From Apostichopus japonicus (Eukaryota > Echinodermata > Holothuroidea > Aspidochirotida > Stichopodidae), in contig NC_092567.1 of NCBI RefSeq assembly GCF_037975245.1, forward strand, positions 2,207,714 to 2,271,713: DNA of 64,000 nt. Direction: 5' to 3'. Position 1 is the stretch's first letter. Each line of letters opens with the position of its first letter. Position numbers and translations under genes: made by a program. Below, one piece after another: positions 28,001 to 39,719 of the stretch. A model generated the notes under the pieces. The model was not told the DNA's origin and did no database searches. It saw only the letters and a list, made by a program, of their open reading frames with translations.

Positions 28001-29560
28001 TATGAATATTTAAATCAGATTATCAGTTACCGGCTATACCGTTGTTGGAACAACTCCACTCCAAACCCCCCCCCCCCCTCCCCACCCCGGATCCTGACTC
28101 CTTCAAAATAGTCTTATGTATGTATATTTGTGTCTGTTCAAAATACGCGGGAAATAATACGAATATTTGTCTTATATTCATACTTTATCAAGTGATTGCA
28201 TATGTTTTGGTTACCATGGTAACCGTACAAGATAACAAAGAAGCGGGTTAGTAGAGCTACACAGTATACTACAGAGATAGTTTCTTTGTGTTTTCTAATT
28301 TATTCCCATTTTACACCAATACCATAAGTCCCCCTCTCCCACCCTCCCAAGATAAAAGAGTATTAGACTGGAACCCTGGCAATGTCAGTAATTAAAATAC
28401 CTCCTCTTCCTTTCCTATATACAAATGACCAAGACCATGTCAAGCATTACCATTCAGAACAATATTCCAGGGTTTATTGGTTTCAAATGAAAACCAGACC
28501 CGTCCTTTCATTATATTTATAAGCCTGCTTGGACCCACACACGTATGTCAGTGACGATGCACTAATCTGGATAAATCATAATTTAAGCAAGTGATCCTTT
28601 AAATCCCCTAGGGCTTTCTAAGCAACAACGTTTATTTATTAGCAATATTTAATTCACAAGGAAGAATACCATAATGAATATTTCTAGCTTCTGTATTTTG
28701 TGTTGTTTTTGCTACAATCTGCTGGTAACAAACTTAGCCGTAAAAGGAAAGATAAGAACCTTGAAAACATAATGTTAATTTATTTTACCAAAAATCACAC
28801 CATGAAAGATGAGAGTAGGCAGAGAGATTACAAATTTGGAAAAATACAAATAAACATGACAAATAATTTGTGGGACACACAGTCTTGTCTGAATCTGATT
28901 AAACGATAAATAACTCACTTATAAGTAGCACTCATGTGATTGATACAACCTATTTATATATCTTAATTAGTAGCAGGGCTATCCAGTTATGTGTGAATAT
29001 TATATGGGTTGGTCAACGTTATAACCTATAAGTAGCATGTAGCTTTATTTAATGTTATTAAAACGTTTACGCCTTGACGTAATTATCAACATTATTTGAG
29101 TTAAACAATACGAAAGTAGAGAAATCAATTTAAAATATGTTTTAGAGCCAAATTCCACATATATCTGTTCCTATTACTACCTTCCAAATTTTCCCCATCA
29201 CCATCATGTGCAATTGACCAATTCGCAGAGTACCATAGAAATGGTTTAATTTAACTTGATTAGTAATCACCTGAATCAAGACAAACATTTTATAGTAATA
29301 TAGCTGTTAGTGTTATAATGTTGCATGGAAGACCCACGTCTCACACCAACAGAAACAGCTAAAGACCTAAACATGACCAGTTAAAACCAGGGAGCTGCTA
29401 CAGTAAGATATATGGTCAGTTAAACGGACTGTTACGACTGTTGTTATGTGTTATGATGAACAGTTACACATTAATTACAAGAACATACCTGTTCAATATG
29501 ATTTATAGCATTCTACGGTTTCATCTCAGAATAAACGTGAAGTTTATTGGATGCAAATTC
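25060..29560. repeat. Diverged segmental duplication
   Basis: Several blocks recur in the same order: taagcctgctaggaccc at about 25480 versus taagcctgcttggaccc at about 28520; a block around tttgtgttgtttttgctaca at 26877 and 28696; gggacacaa/gggacacac near 27020 and 28870; and attctacggtttcat at about 27420 and 29510. Spacing varies from about 1.8 to 3.0 kb, so copies have gained or lost internal sequence since duplication. Confidence 0.6.
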
Positions 29561-30017
29561 ACAACCTCGAATATTAATAAAACGGCATGTGTCAAAAACG
29601 ATTGTACAATATATAGCAAACATGTCCAAAAGTCAATCTTTAGCTATAGCTATATGTTTACAATATCAAACTGACATGGACATTGTACGGGTGTGTCAAT
29701 ACAGAACTAAGCGTTGTGAACGCTGAATGAGATTCATTAGGACATGTTCACACGCAAGATTCCATCCGCTCTCTCCACAACCAAGAACCCCCCCCCCCTC
29801 CCCTCCTTGGAAGTAGGAGCAGGAAGATGTCTGAAAGTTCTTTCTTTACATCGGAACTTCTAATAATACCAGCAACATGTAAACTTCACAGATAATGTAT
29901 CACTATATTGATTTATTTACACTCACTGAAAACAGTGATAGGGCAGCATAGCGCAAATAAGCTGGCCAGACTTGCATTATGAGCAATAGCGGAATGAAAG
30001 GTGATCAAACTCTTTAC

Positions 30018-30079
30018 CTGCCATTGACCGGTTTGTAGATTCAGACGACGATAATTGTTCAAGTTGATACTATTCCAAA
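30018..30079 (-). CDS. Internal exon, unrecognised gene
   Basis: A 62-nt minus-strand exon with acceptor gtttttcatcag and donor CAG|GTAAAGA. It begins with the last two bases of a split codon. With the exon at 39643-39719 this gives Val, then WNSINLNNYRRLNLQTGQWQ, and it ends in phase 0. Aromatic and Asn/Gln residues alternate with basic ones, as in a folded domain. I cannot assign a family. Phase agreement on both sides with independently found exons supports reality. Confidence 0.6.
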
Positions 30080-30739
30080 CTGATGAAAAACATAAAAAGA
30101 GATATATGTTAATGATAAGTGCATACTTCATCTTTGTTTGTCTGGAATGAAATCATAAATAGTATATTCACGAGATTTATGTTGGCTCTCGATGATAACT
30201 TCATATTAGCTGAGTAATCAATCTAGTTGATTCCTTAATTTTGATCTTATTAGTTTTGCTATCATTATCATATCAGTAATATAGCTGATCAGTTTACAAT
30301 CTTTATATCTCAGTAAGATTACCGATCAGTTTACTTCATTATCATCTCTGTTTTATACCTGATCAGTTTAAAACTATTATCCCTATAGTTATAATACCAA
30401 TAAGGTTAAAATTGTCATCATCTCATTAACATAACTGATCAGTTATAAAATTATCGTAAATGAAAGCATAAATACTCCCATTCAAACATAAACGAATCTT
30501 GACTAAATTAAGAAACCAAATCATGATAGTCGAGTATTCAAGGCTCAGATCAAGAATAATAATCCATGAGATGATGAACTGATCAGAGAACACTAAACAT
30601 CAGTGACGTCATCACAAATTACGAGATCCATTATTAAACACTGTTAAAAAAAATGTTAAAAGAAGAAAAGGGGATTTGTTTAATAACAAATGTAAAGTAA
30701 ATTATGTATGTTAAAGAATAACAAAGCATTTTCATAACC

Positions 30740-31561
30740 CAGCGAAGTAACCAGGAATTTGAAAAGGGAGCACTTTTTGTGATTGATATGGGGGAGGGGT
30801 TTAAGGGGAGGGGGACACCCCTTTTGAGGTATTTTTGAACAATTGAAGGTCCTTAGATGCGATCTGGTGCAATGTTTTGCCAGTTTCATCATTATCATAT
30901 GACATCATATTATCAGCACACTTTGTTTCCTGTTTGAATTCTTTTACACGTTCTTTTACATAATATATCAGAAAGACAAACATAGTGCTCTTTTACAATG
31001 TTTCCAGTATGATGATTCTTGTTTATTGTCCAATGTCTGGACTTTAATACATTTGACGAACTTAACTGATGGACAATATAAACTTTCATATTTCGTAAGA
31101 CAGCCAGATGTGCAGTGGCCTAAAAACAAATATCGTAATCGCAGTGTATTAATTATTTATAGGAAGTGCGTATTACGTACGATTGCTAGCTTAGCTTCAT
31201 AACATGCTGTTCGTGCAACAACTTAGGACGAATCATAGAAACGATGAGAACGAACGTTGTTGACGTCGTTGTGCATACGGTTCGTGACATTCCATCGAAT
31301 GCGGTTAGGTAGGCAATATGTATTTTATTACGCAGTGGCCAATTGTGGGCTTGTAATAGGCTATAAGCTAAGTGCATCTGCCAAACTAAGTAAGTAGTTG
31401 AGTCAGTAGGCCTGAATGTTACTACGATTATAATCGAGTTAACGGAGCTGACGAGTATTCAAGATCCAAAGAGCACTGACAAAGTACAACAATTTTTAAA
31501 CATTGTTTTCGACACTGAAAGGGGGAGCAGTCGTTCCCCTGCCCCCCTGGCTACATCCCTG
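30740..31561. mobile_element. Non-autonomous hAT-like DNA transposon
   Basis: A perfect 8-bp duplication, TCATAACC, flanks the element at 30732-30739 and 31562-31569. The left end is CAGCGAAGTAACCAGG. The reverse complement of the right end is CAGGGATGTAGCCAGG. These imperfect terminal inverted repeats fit the hAT superfamily. The interior carries the ggggagggggacacccc motif at about 30805, shared with the element at 14679-15608. No transposase coding is visible. Length is 822 bp. Confidence 0.85.
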
Positions 31562-33343
31562 TCATAACCACGAAACCAGTCTCCATGTAAGAGGATCTAA
31601 GAGCATCCCAGTTCGGTAAAGAGAGGTAATTTTGGTTTTACACTCAGGGTTCCTTTGTTTAATGTTCTTCAAACTTTATTAAGAATAAATCATAGGTGTA
31701 GGAACACGGTGCATGTGACAGCTGATACCTCGCTTTGTAAAGTGAATAGGAATGAGGAGGGTGGGAGTGGGGTTGGAAAACGTTATGAGAGCGTCAGAAA
31801 ATGAAGTCCAAATTTCGACGGTTAAGATTATTCTAAATAATGAAAACAAACTGACAATGACTTCGACTACATCTTCTATGAATCTCTCTCTAAGCTGTTA
31901 TCACGAGATAATTTGGTAGCTATACTATATTATACACACATCTGTCTAAAGTAGAAAACATTTAATGGATCGAGGCAAAACGTGTTGTTTACACTGACTA
32001 CTTCTGTCCTTGAGATTGATCAATGATGACATCATCAGCAGTGACGTCACTCAACCATTAACAATGGGAATCTCGATGTGTCCTTTAAACACAGAACAAA
32101 GAACGAGTGACTATGTGTACGAGTCCGAGAAATAATGTTGAGGGGCGGAGGGAGAGAGGTTTGCATGTATTGACATTTCTATTAATTAATTTTAAATCAT
32201 CATTTAAGGTAGAATCCTAGTATAGATGTGTTATTGTACAGAGAAATAAAACATTTGATTTCTCGTGATGTTTGTAAAGCTACCCGGTTATCAAGATATT
32301 CAGCTATATATTACAACGCATTAGTGACGTCATCAAAAATCATGAAAACAAATAATTTAAATATTGATAAAAGAAAAAGACTAAATGTTTTTGGAATTAC
32401 TTTATTGAGTTAAATTACGGAGCTACAAGACTGGACAAATCATCGTCATAATCACGTGATCCCTTTTCCGATGTCCTGAGAGTAAGTCAGTTATATAAAC
32501 GAAGGTTTATATGTCTTGTTTCCAGCCACTTTCTTGTTTTTTTTCCAACTGTATTCATACCAAATACATCAACCTCTCTACTTGTACTTTACGTAGGAGG
32601 AAAGTATGTGTAATCTAGCATTGTGTTATAATGACATAATTATAACATTGAACAATAACACTGTCCAAACTTCTAAGAAGATTCAAGAAGCCTACGTTAA
32701 AGTCTAATATCGACAGAAGTATTGATGGATACAAAAAACATACACTTGCATGTAAACAAATATGAATGAAGATATCATATCAATATAAATCATGATTTCT
32801 ATTGCAGTTTGTCTTTCAGAACATCAATAAGGCCGTGACAAAACTGCAAAAGAACTAAACAGAAATATCAGCAGCAATTGTATAACAATTACAATACTTG
32901 TTGAATTGAAATAGAACAGACTATTGTAATATCTCTTTGTTTCTGTTTGTTTTTATTTTCTGATTCCGGAATTTGAATGCGAGCCTAGACTATTGCAGCC
33001 GATCTTACAAAGCTATCATAGCTGCAGTGCGCACTCTATTAAATACTCGGTTGTCTTATCGGTTCAGATCTACCAACCTGCTATAACTAACTGCTAGTCC
33101 CTAATTTTACGGTTATGATTCCGTAACAATACTGTTGACGATATGACTAATGCTCATTTCCATAAACTCAAGAAACACGTATCTAGTTTGAATAACCACG
33201 ATAATTATTTTTTCATCAGAGACTACCATAGCCTGCAGCATAGTTGCATCCATGATAATTTACTTGATCCGAGCGAAGGATGAAAACTTTCTCTTGAGCA
33301 TTATTTTTATTTAATGAGTAAGAACATTCTAGGACTGAGTCGG

Positions 33344-33412
33344 GTAACCGGATACCCGGGTACCCGACCGAACATTCGTGTACCCGAATCGAAAACACAC
33401 AAAACGGGTACC
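33344..33412. repeat. Clustered GGGTACCCG palindromes
   Basis: Within about 70 bp there are several variants of the palindrome CGGGTACCCG (gatacccgggtacccgacc, tgtacccgaatc, acgggtacccg), followed by a G-rich run at 33422-33440. The pattern resembles interiors of dispersed transposons, but no ends or duplications were found. Confidence 0.5.
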
Positions 33413-35834
33413 CGTTTTCTAAGGGGGGAGGGGGGGGGGCGGAAGGGATCGCGTAAGTGCTATGCCAGTGCTTTCATGATTTAATGTTTTGAGTTCAATC
33501 AAGACACGAATACGGAAGATTATTTTAATGAAATAACTTTCTTGTAAATGTAGATGGCTGTTTTAATTGCTTACTATTTCTAGTTTTAGCCATTCGTAAT
33601 GGTTCTTTTTCTTGTGTAAATAAAATCACAGAACACCGAAAACGAAAATATTATACCGGTGAAAACGAATCAAGATTGAAATCTTCAATCCATCGCAACA
33701 GTAACAGTGTACGCAGAATACTATATTACCTCTACAAAACATAGCACATATCTTCCACGCAATTGCTAACAACAGCGAATTGAAAGTTGTATAAAAGGCT
33801 ACGCTTTTGTGTGTGTGTGTGTAAAAAAACCGATGGTTAAGGCAAGATTATTCCCATTGAATTAATGTGGTGTAGGCTAGCATGGGTTTAAAGTTGGCAG
33901 TAATAATGACAGTATTCCTTGAATATTTTAGTTCGAGCTAACTGCCTTACAATTTGAGCAAATAAGCAGATGGTTAGGCTAGATTTCCATGTTGACTCTT
34001 TGTAATTTTAGGTTACCATGTGGTCGGAGAATTTTCGGGATTTTACACAAACACAATTTGTCAAGTGCACGCTTTGGTAGTCCATAGCAATTGCTTTCTT
34101 CTCATAGGGTAGAGCTACTGTATACGTTCGTGCATGCGTAAATATTAGAATTCTCAAAATTGCCTTATTTTTTCATTCATTTATAAATAGAATGAAAGAC
34201 TGGCAAGGATATTTACGGGATATGAAGATGGATTAAAGACGGGATAACAAAACAAAAATAATCCTGGCCTTTTACTAATCGTTTATTCAAATGCGATTGC
34301 TTAGCGATGAATCGCTACACGGTCACAGGCGTAATGTATGTTTAATTCAAGTTGAGAGCTGAAATTTATTACGGGAAATCCCGTCTTGACAACTTTTTAC
34401 ATGCAGGATTTGAAATCAAACTGCGAGAATCGCGCAATCCCGCGGCTAATGCGAACCCTGGATCGTAGTAAAAGAAACAGTTGCAAGTATTTTTATGCAA
34501 GTTTATTCTTTATTTCATGTTCATTTGCATTATTATTTATTATGCATCAAAACATGAAATTCAGTTGTTCATAACAACAGGAGTATCGTTTTAAAACGAA
34601 TATTTCGGAGATGTAATGTAAGGTGGCATAGTAATCTGCCATTTATGTACATTTTACACTGTGTTTGGCTAGTGACGTAAATAACAAAACAGTAAGATGC
34701 ACATATACTGCAGCGTCTTATTCAAATCACCCAAGCCCCCAAACCCACCCCCCCCCCTCCAAAAAAAGAAGAGATACCATAACAACCAACGAGTAAATAG
34801 CACATGAGCAAGAAGTGCGGCGTGAAATATTTATACCTCTCTCCTAGTAATGCATTCGGTTAGTTATAACTCACTTAAACGACAATGAATCCTATAATCA
34901 GGCACGTAACCTTGGTGTCTTTGCCTCTCCCCCCACCGGGTATAAGAAAAAGAGGAGAAAAAGGGAAAAAACAGGAAACAAGAGGAGGAGGAATGGAAGG
35001 GAGGGAAAAGAAAAAGAAGAAAGAGAGAAAGGAGAAAAGGAGGGAGTAGAAGATAAACGCCAAGACACCGGGAAGACAAAGAGGAACAGTGACGTAATTA
35101 CAGCGCTGATCCCTATTAGGGAGGATTTCGGAAGGGGCGTGCGCTTCTCCCTACCCCTTACACCGACAACTCCATATTTCCTCTCTCACTAATGTATATG
35201 GTCTATCATAACGCGTGTGTGTGTATGGACGCCTTAAAAAAATGTACAATTGTGCTATGAAACCTACTGTGGCTGGTCTCGAACTTATCCGAGTCGTCGG
35301 GGAACATGACGCATTTCGGTATTAGACCAGGATCTATATGTGAACTGCACTAGACCTGTGTCCTTCGATGCAATACTGTCATCAACAGATACAATGTAAT
35401 GCACTCCGACCTAATCGCTTATTGCTACCCCAAATCTAGTACCGCAACGCGTACAATTAATCTTAAAATAACGCATGCCATTGGAGAATCGGTCGCATCT
35501 CCTGTGAATATAATGTAGTGGATCCAAGGGCTTATCATTGGCGGGGCGGGGGGGGGGGGGGCGCATCTCTTCTTGAGATTGTCCCCATTTGCATGAAAAC
35601 GCGCGCCCCACAACCCTACGCCCACCCCTCTAATCGCTTCCCGATGAGTTACGAAACTTATTTAATGACCTTCGCCTATAGTACCAAGACCTTGACAAAA
35701 TCCGGCAACACACCACTTCATCGTTTACAAGTGATCGGGTTGTGTATTAGTGACGACTAGAGGTCGTGCACTAACCTATACATGGAGTGTGACCTCTTCC
35801 GATTGTGCAATTTCCCAAGATCAGGCCCCAAGGG

Positions 35835-35884
35835 ATATCTAGCAATATCTAGCGATATCTAGCTATATCTAGTGATATCTAGGG
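35835..35884. repeat. 10-bp tandem repeat ATATCTAGNN
   Basis: Five consecutive 10-bp units share ATATCTAG, with the last two bases varying (ca, cg, ct, tg, gg). Short and sharply bounded. Confidence 0.8.
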
Positions 35885-36095
35885 ATGAAAATCGCAAGAT
35901 CTTCCATAAACCGAACGTAGATAGAGAATCGAAGCCTTCAGTGTGTAATGAACTTGAAACTGTGCGTCTTTCGAAATGAAAAGAATGTGGGGCATCGCAC
36001 AATAAACATATAAAAGTTATTTATTTCAGTCTCATTTAAATTATTCAAAATTTTAAAGCACTCAGCAGATATCACATCATATCAGTGAGCAGAAT

Positions 36096-36133
36096 GGCTA
36101 TGGACGCTGATTTAATAATCAGCGTCCATAGCC
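36096..36133. repeat. 17-bp perfect palindrome over SINE 5' end
   Basis: GGCTATGGACGCTGATT (36096-36112) is exactly reverse-complementary to AATCAGCGTCCATAGCC (36117-36133), with a 4-nt loop. The right arm is the first part of the tRNA-like region, so the left arm is an inverted copy of the SINE's 5' end placed immediately upstream. Confidence 0.8.
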
Positions 36134-36279
36134 TAGTGGTTAGGGTGTCCGCGTACAGAGCGGAAGGCCCGTGGTTCGAATCCCGGTGGAGGCTGAAAGT
36201 TTTTTCACTGTTCTTGATTTTCCAACTCATTATGATTTTCATTTATATATATTCATTTGCCTTTGTCGTTTACCTCCAT

Positions 36280-36320
<41 letters not shown>

Positions 36321-36326
36321 TATATT
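36118..36326 (+). mobile_element. tRNA-derived SINE
   Basis: A 74-nt tRNA-like head (36121-36194) contains an A-box-like tagcctagtggttaggg and the canonical B-box ggttcgaatcc. The anticodon stem (TCCGC/GCGGA) is perfect, with loop gtacaga. The acceptor stem has one mismatch and the T stem two, so this is not an intact tRNA. It is followed by a unique body (tttttcactgttcttgattt) and a TA-rich 3' tail ending in (AT)n to about 36326. These are features of tRNA-SINEs transcribed by RNA polymerase III. The anticodon position reads ACA, but identity is unreliable in a decayed copy. Confidence 0.7.
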
Positions 36327-37262
36327 GTATACAATTACAACACCCAATGCTAGTCAGTACTAGTTGTAACCGTTACAGTACGTTACTTGGTATGTCTCAC
36401 CAAACTCTTGAATCTTTGCCAAAATTGATTCATATTTTTATAATTCAGACAATTACATCTTATACAGTTTTAAAAGTTACAGTAGGTGTAAGACTATTTT
36501 GGCCAAAATTTAGACTGGAGTATATTTTATAGAAATAGATCAGTTGTTATTTTTGTTCGCGGAATCGGGCCCACAAAATAATGTATAGCTTAGGAGTAGA
36601 CAATTATCTTCCTCAGAAGTAATGACCATAAAAAGGTATGAGGTTTATATCAAATAACTATGGTTTGAGCAGTAAGAACTGTGTTCGGGGTGGCCTAAAT
36701 TTAACTTTTTGATGATTTCCTTCATTTTTTTGTTGTATAAATTATATTCTTTAAAGTATCGGCTTTTCCAAACTCCATTGGGCCCTAGGCTAGGTTTGAC
36801 TAGTTACAACTGATTATCGCAATTGTACAGTGGCCGAAAAATCCATGATGTTGAAAAACCTCTCAATTAATTTGGTATATGTAACATGTGGGCGATACTT
36901 AGTATGTTCCTTAACTGCATCCTCCCGCCCTAAGGATATTTCCCGGCTACGTTTCCCATTGGCAGAGTCAGACTGACTAAAATTGAATACTAGCGCCCTT
37001 TATAGCTATTTTATATGCATATGGCTGCCACGTAAACACTACTAGTTTTAGTCACGGTTGTAGTTGTTTTATCTGCGAACTTTGTGTATTCATCTTAGAG
37101 CAGAGTTAACTATCAGGTTATTACTAGTTAGTAAGGGTTGGCGTATATCGTCACCGTATAGGTGCATATCGAATTGATATAAAGGCCTAGATGAGAACTG
37201 CAACCACTGAAAACTGTATGTTCTTACAGTATGTTTTTATACTTATTTTAAGAACTCCTATC

Positions 37263-37305
37263 ATCTGCCTATCATCTTGGTCCTTGACGAAGACGATAGG
37301 CAGAT
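37263..37305. repeat. Short inverted repeat
   Basis: 20-bp arms (37263-37282 and 37286-37305) pair with two mismatches around a 3-nt loop. The loop is too tight for a typical microRNA precursor. It may be a tiny foldback element. Confidence 0.6.
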
Positions 37306-38523
37306 TGTTCATGTGAGTGATAAATAGCCCGCTGCCCCCCCCCCCCCCCAAAAAAATAACATTAAGCGCTAGGAAAAACCCCGGTGTTTTTTGGTAATCG
37401 TCGTCGAATATAATTTGTTGAAGAAAAAAAAGTTTTCCCCTTTGTTACATTAACATAGCTTTTGTAGTTTGTGTAGCCTATGTAGCCTTCAAGCAGATAA
37501 CTTATACTCAGTTGCTTACTTGCTCAACCAGAGTGATTAATAAGTTTGTGAAGTGAAGGCCAGTGGTACAAATGTATCGAGAAAAGTTCTGAACAAGTTC
37601 TGAACTGATACTTGCCGTATCGTTGACGAGTAGCGGGGGAAGGGGGGGGGGGTAGGCAGCAGTCGGAATTTTCTGGCTTCAAAACCCATCCAGTTGGAAT
37701 TTCAGCCACTACACCCCCCCCCCTCAATCATCAGGCCTTAGCTACGTCCCTGGTTGACCGATGAATAAAACTACTTGAGTTGTATCTGAATCCATCTCTT
37801 CACCACTACTTGCAAGATTAGTGGTTACTCTATTATTTAATTTTTCTTTCTGACAGTTTAGCATCTCGGCAAAAATCAAACAAAAATATGAAGTTAAGAC
37901 AGATAACACGCGTTAAATATAATGAAGTATACATCGTTACCTCATTAAGTATATAATACCGATGTAAAGCTTATCGAATCGATACACAATATGTATATTG
38001 ATGGCTACAAAATAGTTCTCGCATTAATCCTGTTTTATGCACTTTTCGCTTTGTATGCAGATTTACAGACCAAAAATGTAAATTATATATTTTCTTTGAT
38101 AGTTTATTAATGTTATTAAAGGGTGTGATGCGAAGTCCCCGGAAGCTGCATATTTAGGTAGGGTTGTCAGGAAGAAACTCAACTATAGAACGTTTCTGAG
38201 AGCTCAAGCGGGGTCGAGGGGCTTTCTCTGGAATATATTTCAAGCCCTGGTTGGCTCCACGAGGGGAAGCCCCCTGAAGTTTTTGCATTTGGTGATATCC
38301 CTTGTTCTTTCGTAGCGAGTTTAAAGCACTAAAACACAAACAAATGTAATAAATAAATTATAGTTATCTATAATGTATTCCAAGTACGTTGGTGGGGATC
38401 CGCTGGACTTAAGCCTCACCCTTTGAAGATATTTTTCGTTCTCTTGAAGAAATTTTGAAACACAGAAATCTATCTACAGTAAGAGAAGAACTCAATTTTC
38501 AGCGGATAGTATCGATATGTCCC

Positions 38524-38525
<2 letters not shown>

Positions 38526-38566
<41 letters not shown>
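38526..38566. repeat. (AAT)n microsatellite
   Basis: About 13 uninterrupted AAT/TAA trinucleotides. A G-rich segment with ggttcagggggcgaag follows at 38617-38650. Confidence 0.95.
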
Positions 38567-38567
<1 letters not shown>

Positions 38568-39642
38568 ACAGTTCTTATAAAGCGCAAATACACACTAAAG
38601 TCTCTATGCGCTGAAGGGGGGTGGGGGGGGGGTTCAGGGGGCGAAGCCTCTGGAAGCTGCTTCATTTATTATCCAAATATTATCCGAATCTGAGGAAATG
38701 TAGACGTAAGGGAGTAACAGACAGACCGATTCTGTTTTCTTTTCTTCGTTTTTGGATTATAACTCTTACTTTTGTAAGTGTATTAATAAAAAAATAAAAA
38801 ATATGGTTTACATTCACATATAGTTTTAAATGCTTTCCCTCATATCATTACCGACATTTTATTTCTACTTTTATTTGTTCAAGGCAAATCATGAATGGAT
38901 GTTAATGTTCGCCGATACATGTAAATTGTACTCTTTTCAAGCGCCGATGTGGTGTTACCCCAAACCCCCCACCCCACCACCACGCATTTCAAACTAACTA
39001 AGAATATAGTTAAAACACAATGTATGTTGCGTTTAGACTTAGATATTGGACATAAGTCAAGTCATATAAGTCAAACTATGACTCAGACTGTATCATTTGA
39101 AGTCTAAACTTGCCCTTTTTCTGGGGAACGACCACAGACCCCCTCCCCACCCTCCTCCATATATATGATGTCGGCTTTGACGACCCTCTGTTCCTGTACA
39201 AAACTGCAGAACGAGTGTTTTATCTTATCATTGTCGCTGTGTACTTAAGTTGCCCAAAGTGTGTGATACCACTACTTTTTTTTGTAAAAACATTTAAAGC
39301 ATCAATTGATGTGATGGCTGCTCACAAAACATCTTATAGTGAAGTGACCTCGAAGGAGCGAAATGAAAGGAACATGACTTATCTCTTAAATCAACTAAGC
39401 TTAGCAATATATTAAGTGTTGTTACATTTCTATTATTCAGTTTGTTGTTTACTATCACAAGACTCTGTTCTGGGTGTCTCCTTCATATAAAATGGCAATC
39501 ATGTGTTGCTGATTCATTACTCTCTTGTATGTGAATTAACAACAATCAACAACTCAAAGTAAATTCACATAGTTATAGTAAAGCCTTTAATTAAATGTAA
39601 GAAATTTTAAGTGTGTCCATTATGACGTCATTTTGACAATAC

Positions 39643-39719
39643 CTTTCACATTTCTTGATTTCAAGGATGATGGAATGGATCCAACCGGAATAGTGTCTGG
39701 CAGATCGTATGTAATAAAC
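39643..39719 (-). CDS. Internal exon, unrecognised gene
   Basis: A 77-nt minus-strand exon with acceptor atctccatag and donor AAAG|GTATTG. It reads one base, then 25 codons beginning FITYDLPDTIPVGSIP and ending SRNVK, then one base that combines with TT of the exon at 30018-30079 to give Val. The hydrophobic/polar alternation looks like beta strands of a folded domain. I do not recognise the protein. Confidence 0.55.

Larger units (their letters stand above)
24154..30017 (-). other. Intron with diverged segmental duplication
   Basis: About 5.9 kb between predicted exons. It contains the 20-bp minisatellite at 24427-24526 and a diverged duplication (about 25060-27530 and 28300-29560). Poly-C tracts lie at 26101-26117, 28065-28080 and 29788-29800. 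No further exon is convincingly visible. Confidence 0.45.
30080..39642 (-). other. Long intron rich in mobile-element remnants
   Basis: About 9.6 kb. It holds the hAT-like element at 30740-31561, a GGGTACCCG-rich patch at 33344-33412, a purine-rich strand at 34945-35050, the 10-bp repeat at 35835-35884, the SINE near 36.1 kb, a short hairpin at 37263-37305, poly-C tracts and an (AAT)n microsatellite. I see no other exon I would defend. Confidence 0.45.

Noticed and set aside
34864-35079. Overlapping minus-strand frames rich in Ser/Phe/Leu
   Set aside because: Produced by a purine-rich low-complexity strand (agaggagaaaaag-type); no gene structure.
36121-36194. Functional tRNA gene
   Set aside because: The acceptor and T stems have mismatches and a SINE body with TA tail follows, so it is a tRNA-derived SINE head.
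37620-37751. Short hAT-like element ending CTACGTCCCTG
   Set aside because: The right end looks real, but the left end and duplication (gttgacga versus gttgaccg) are too weak to define the element.
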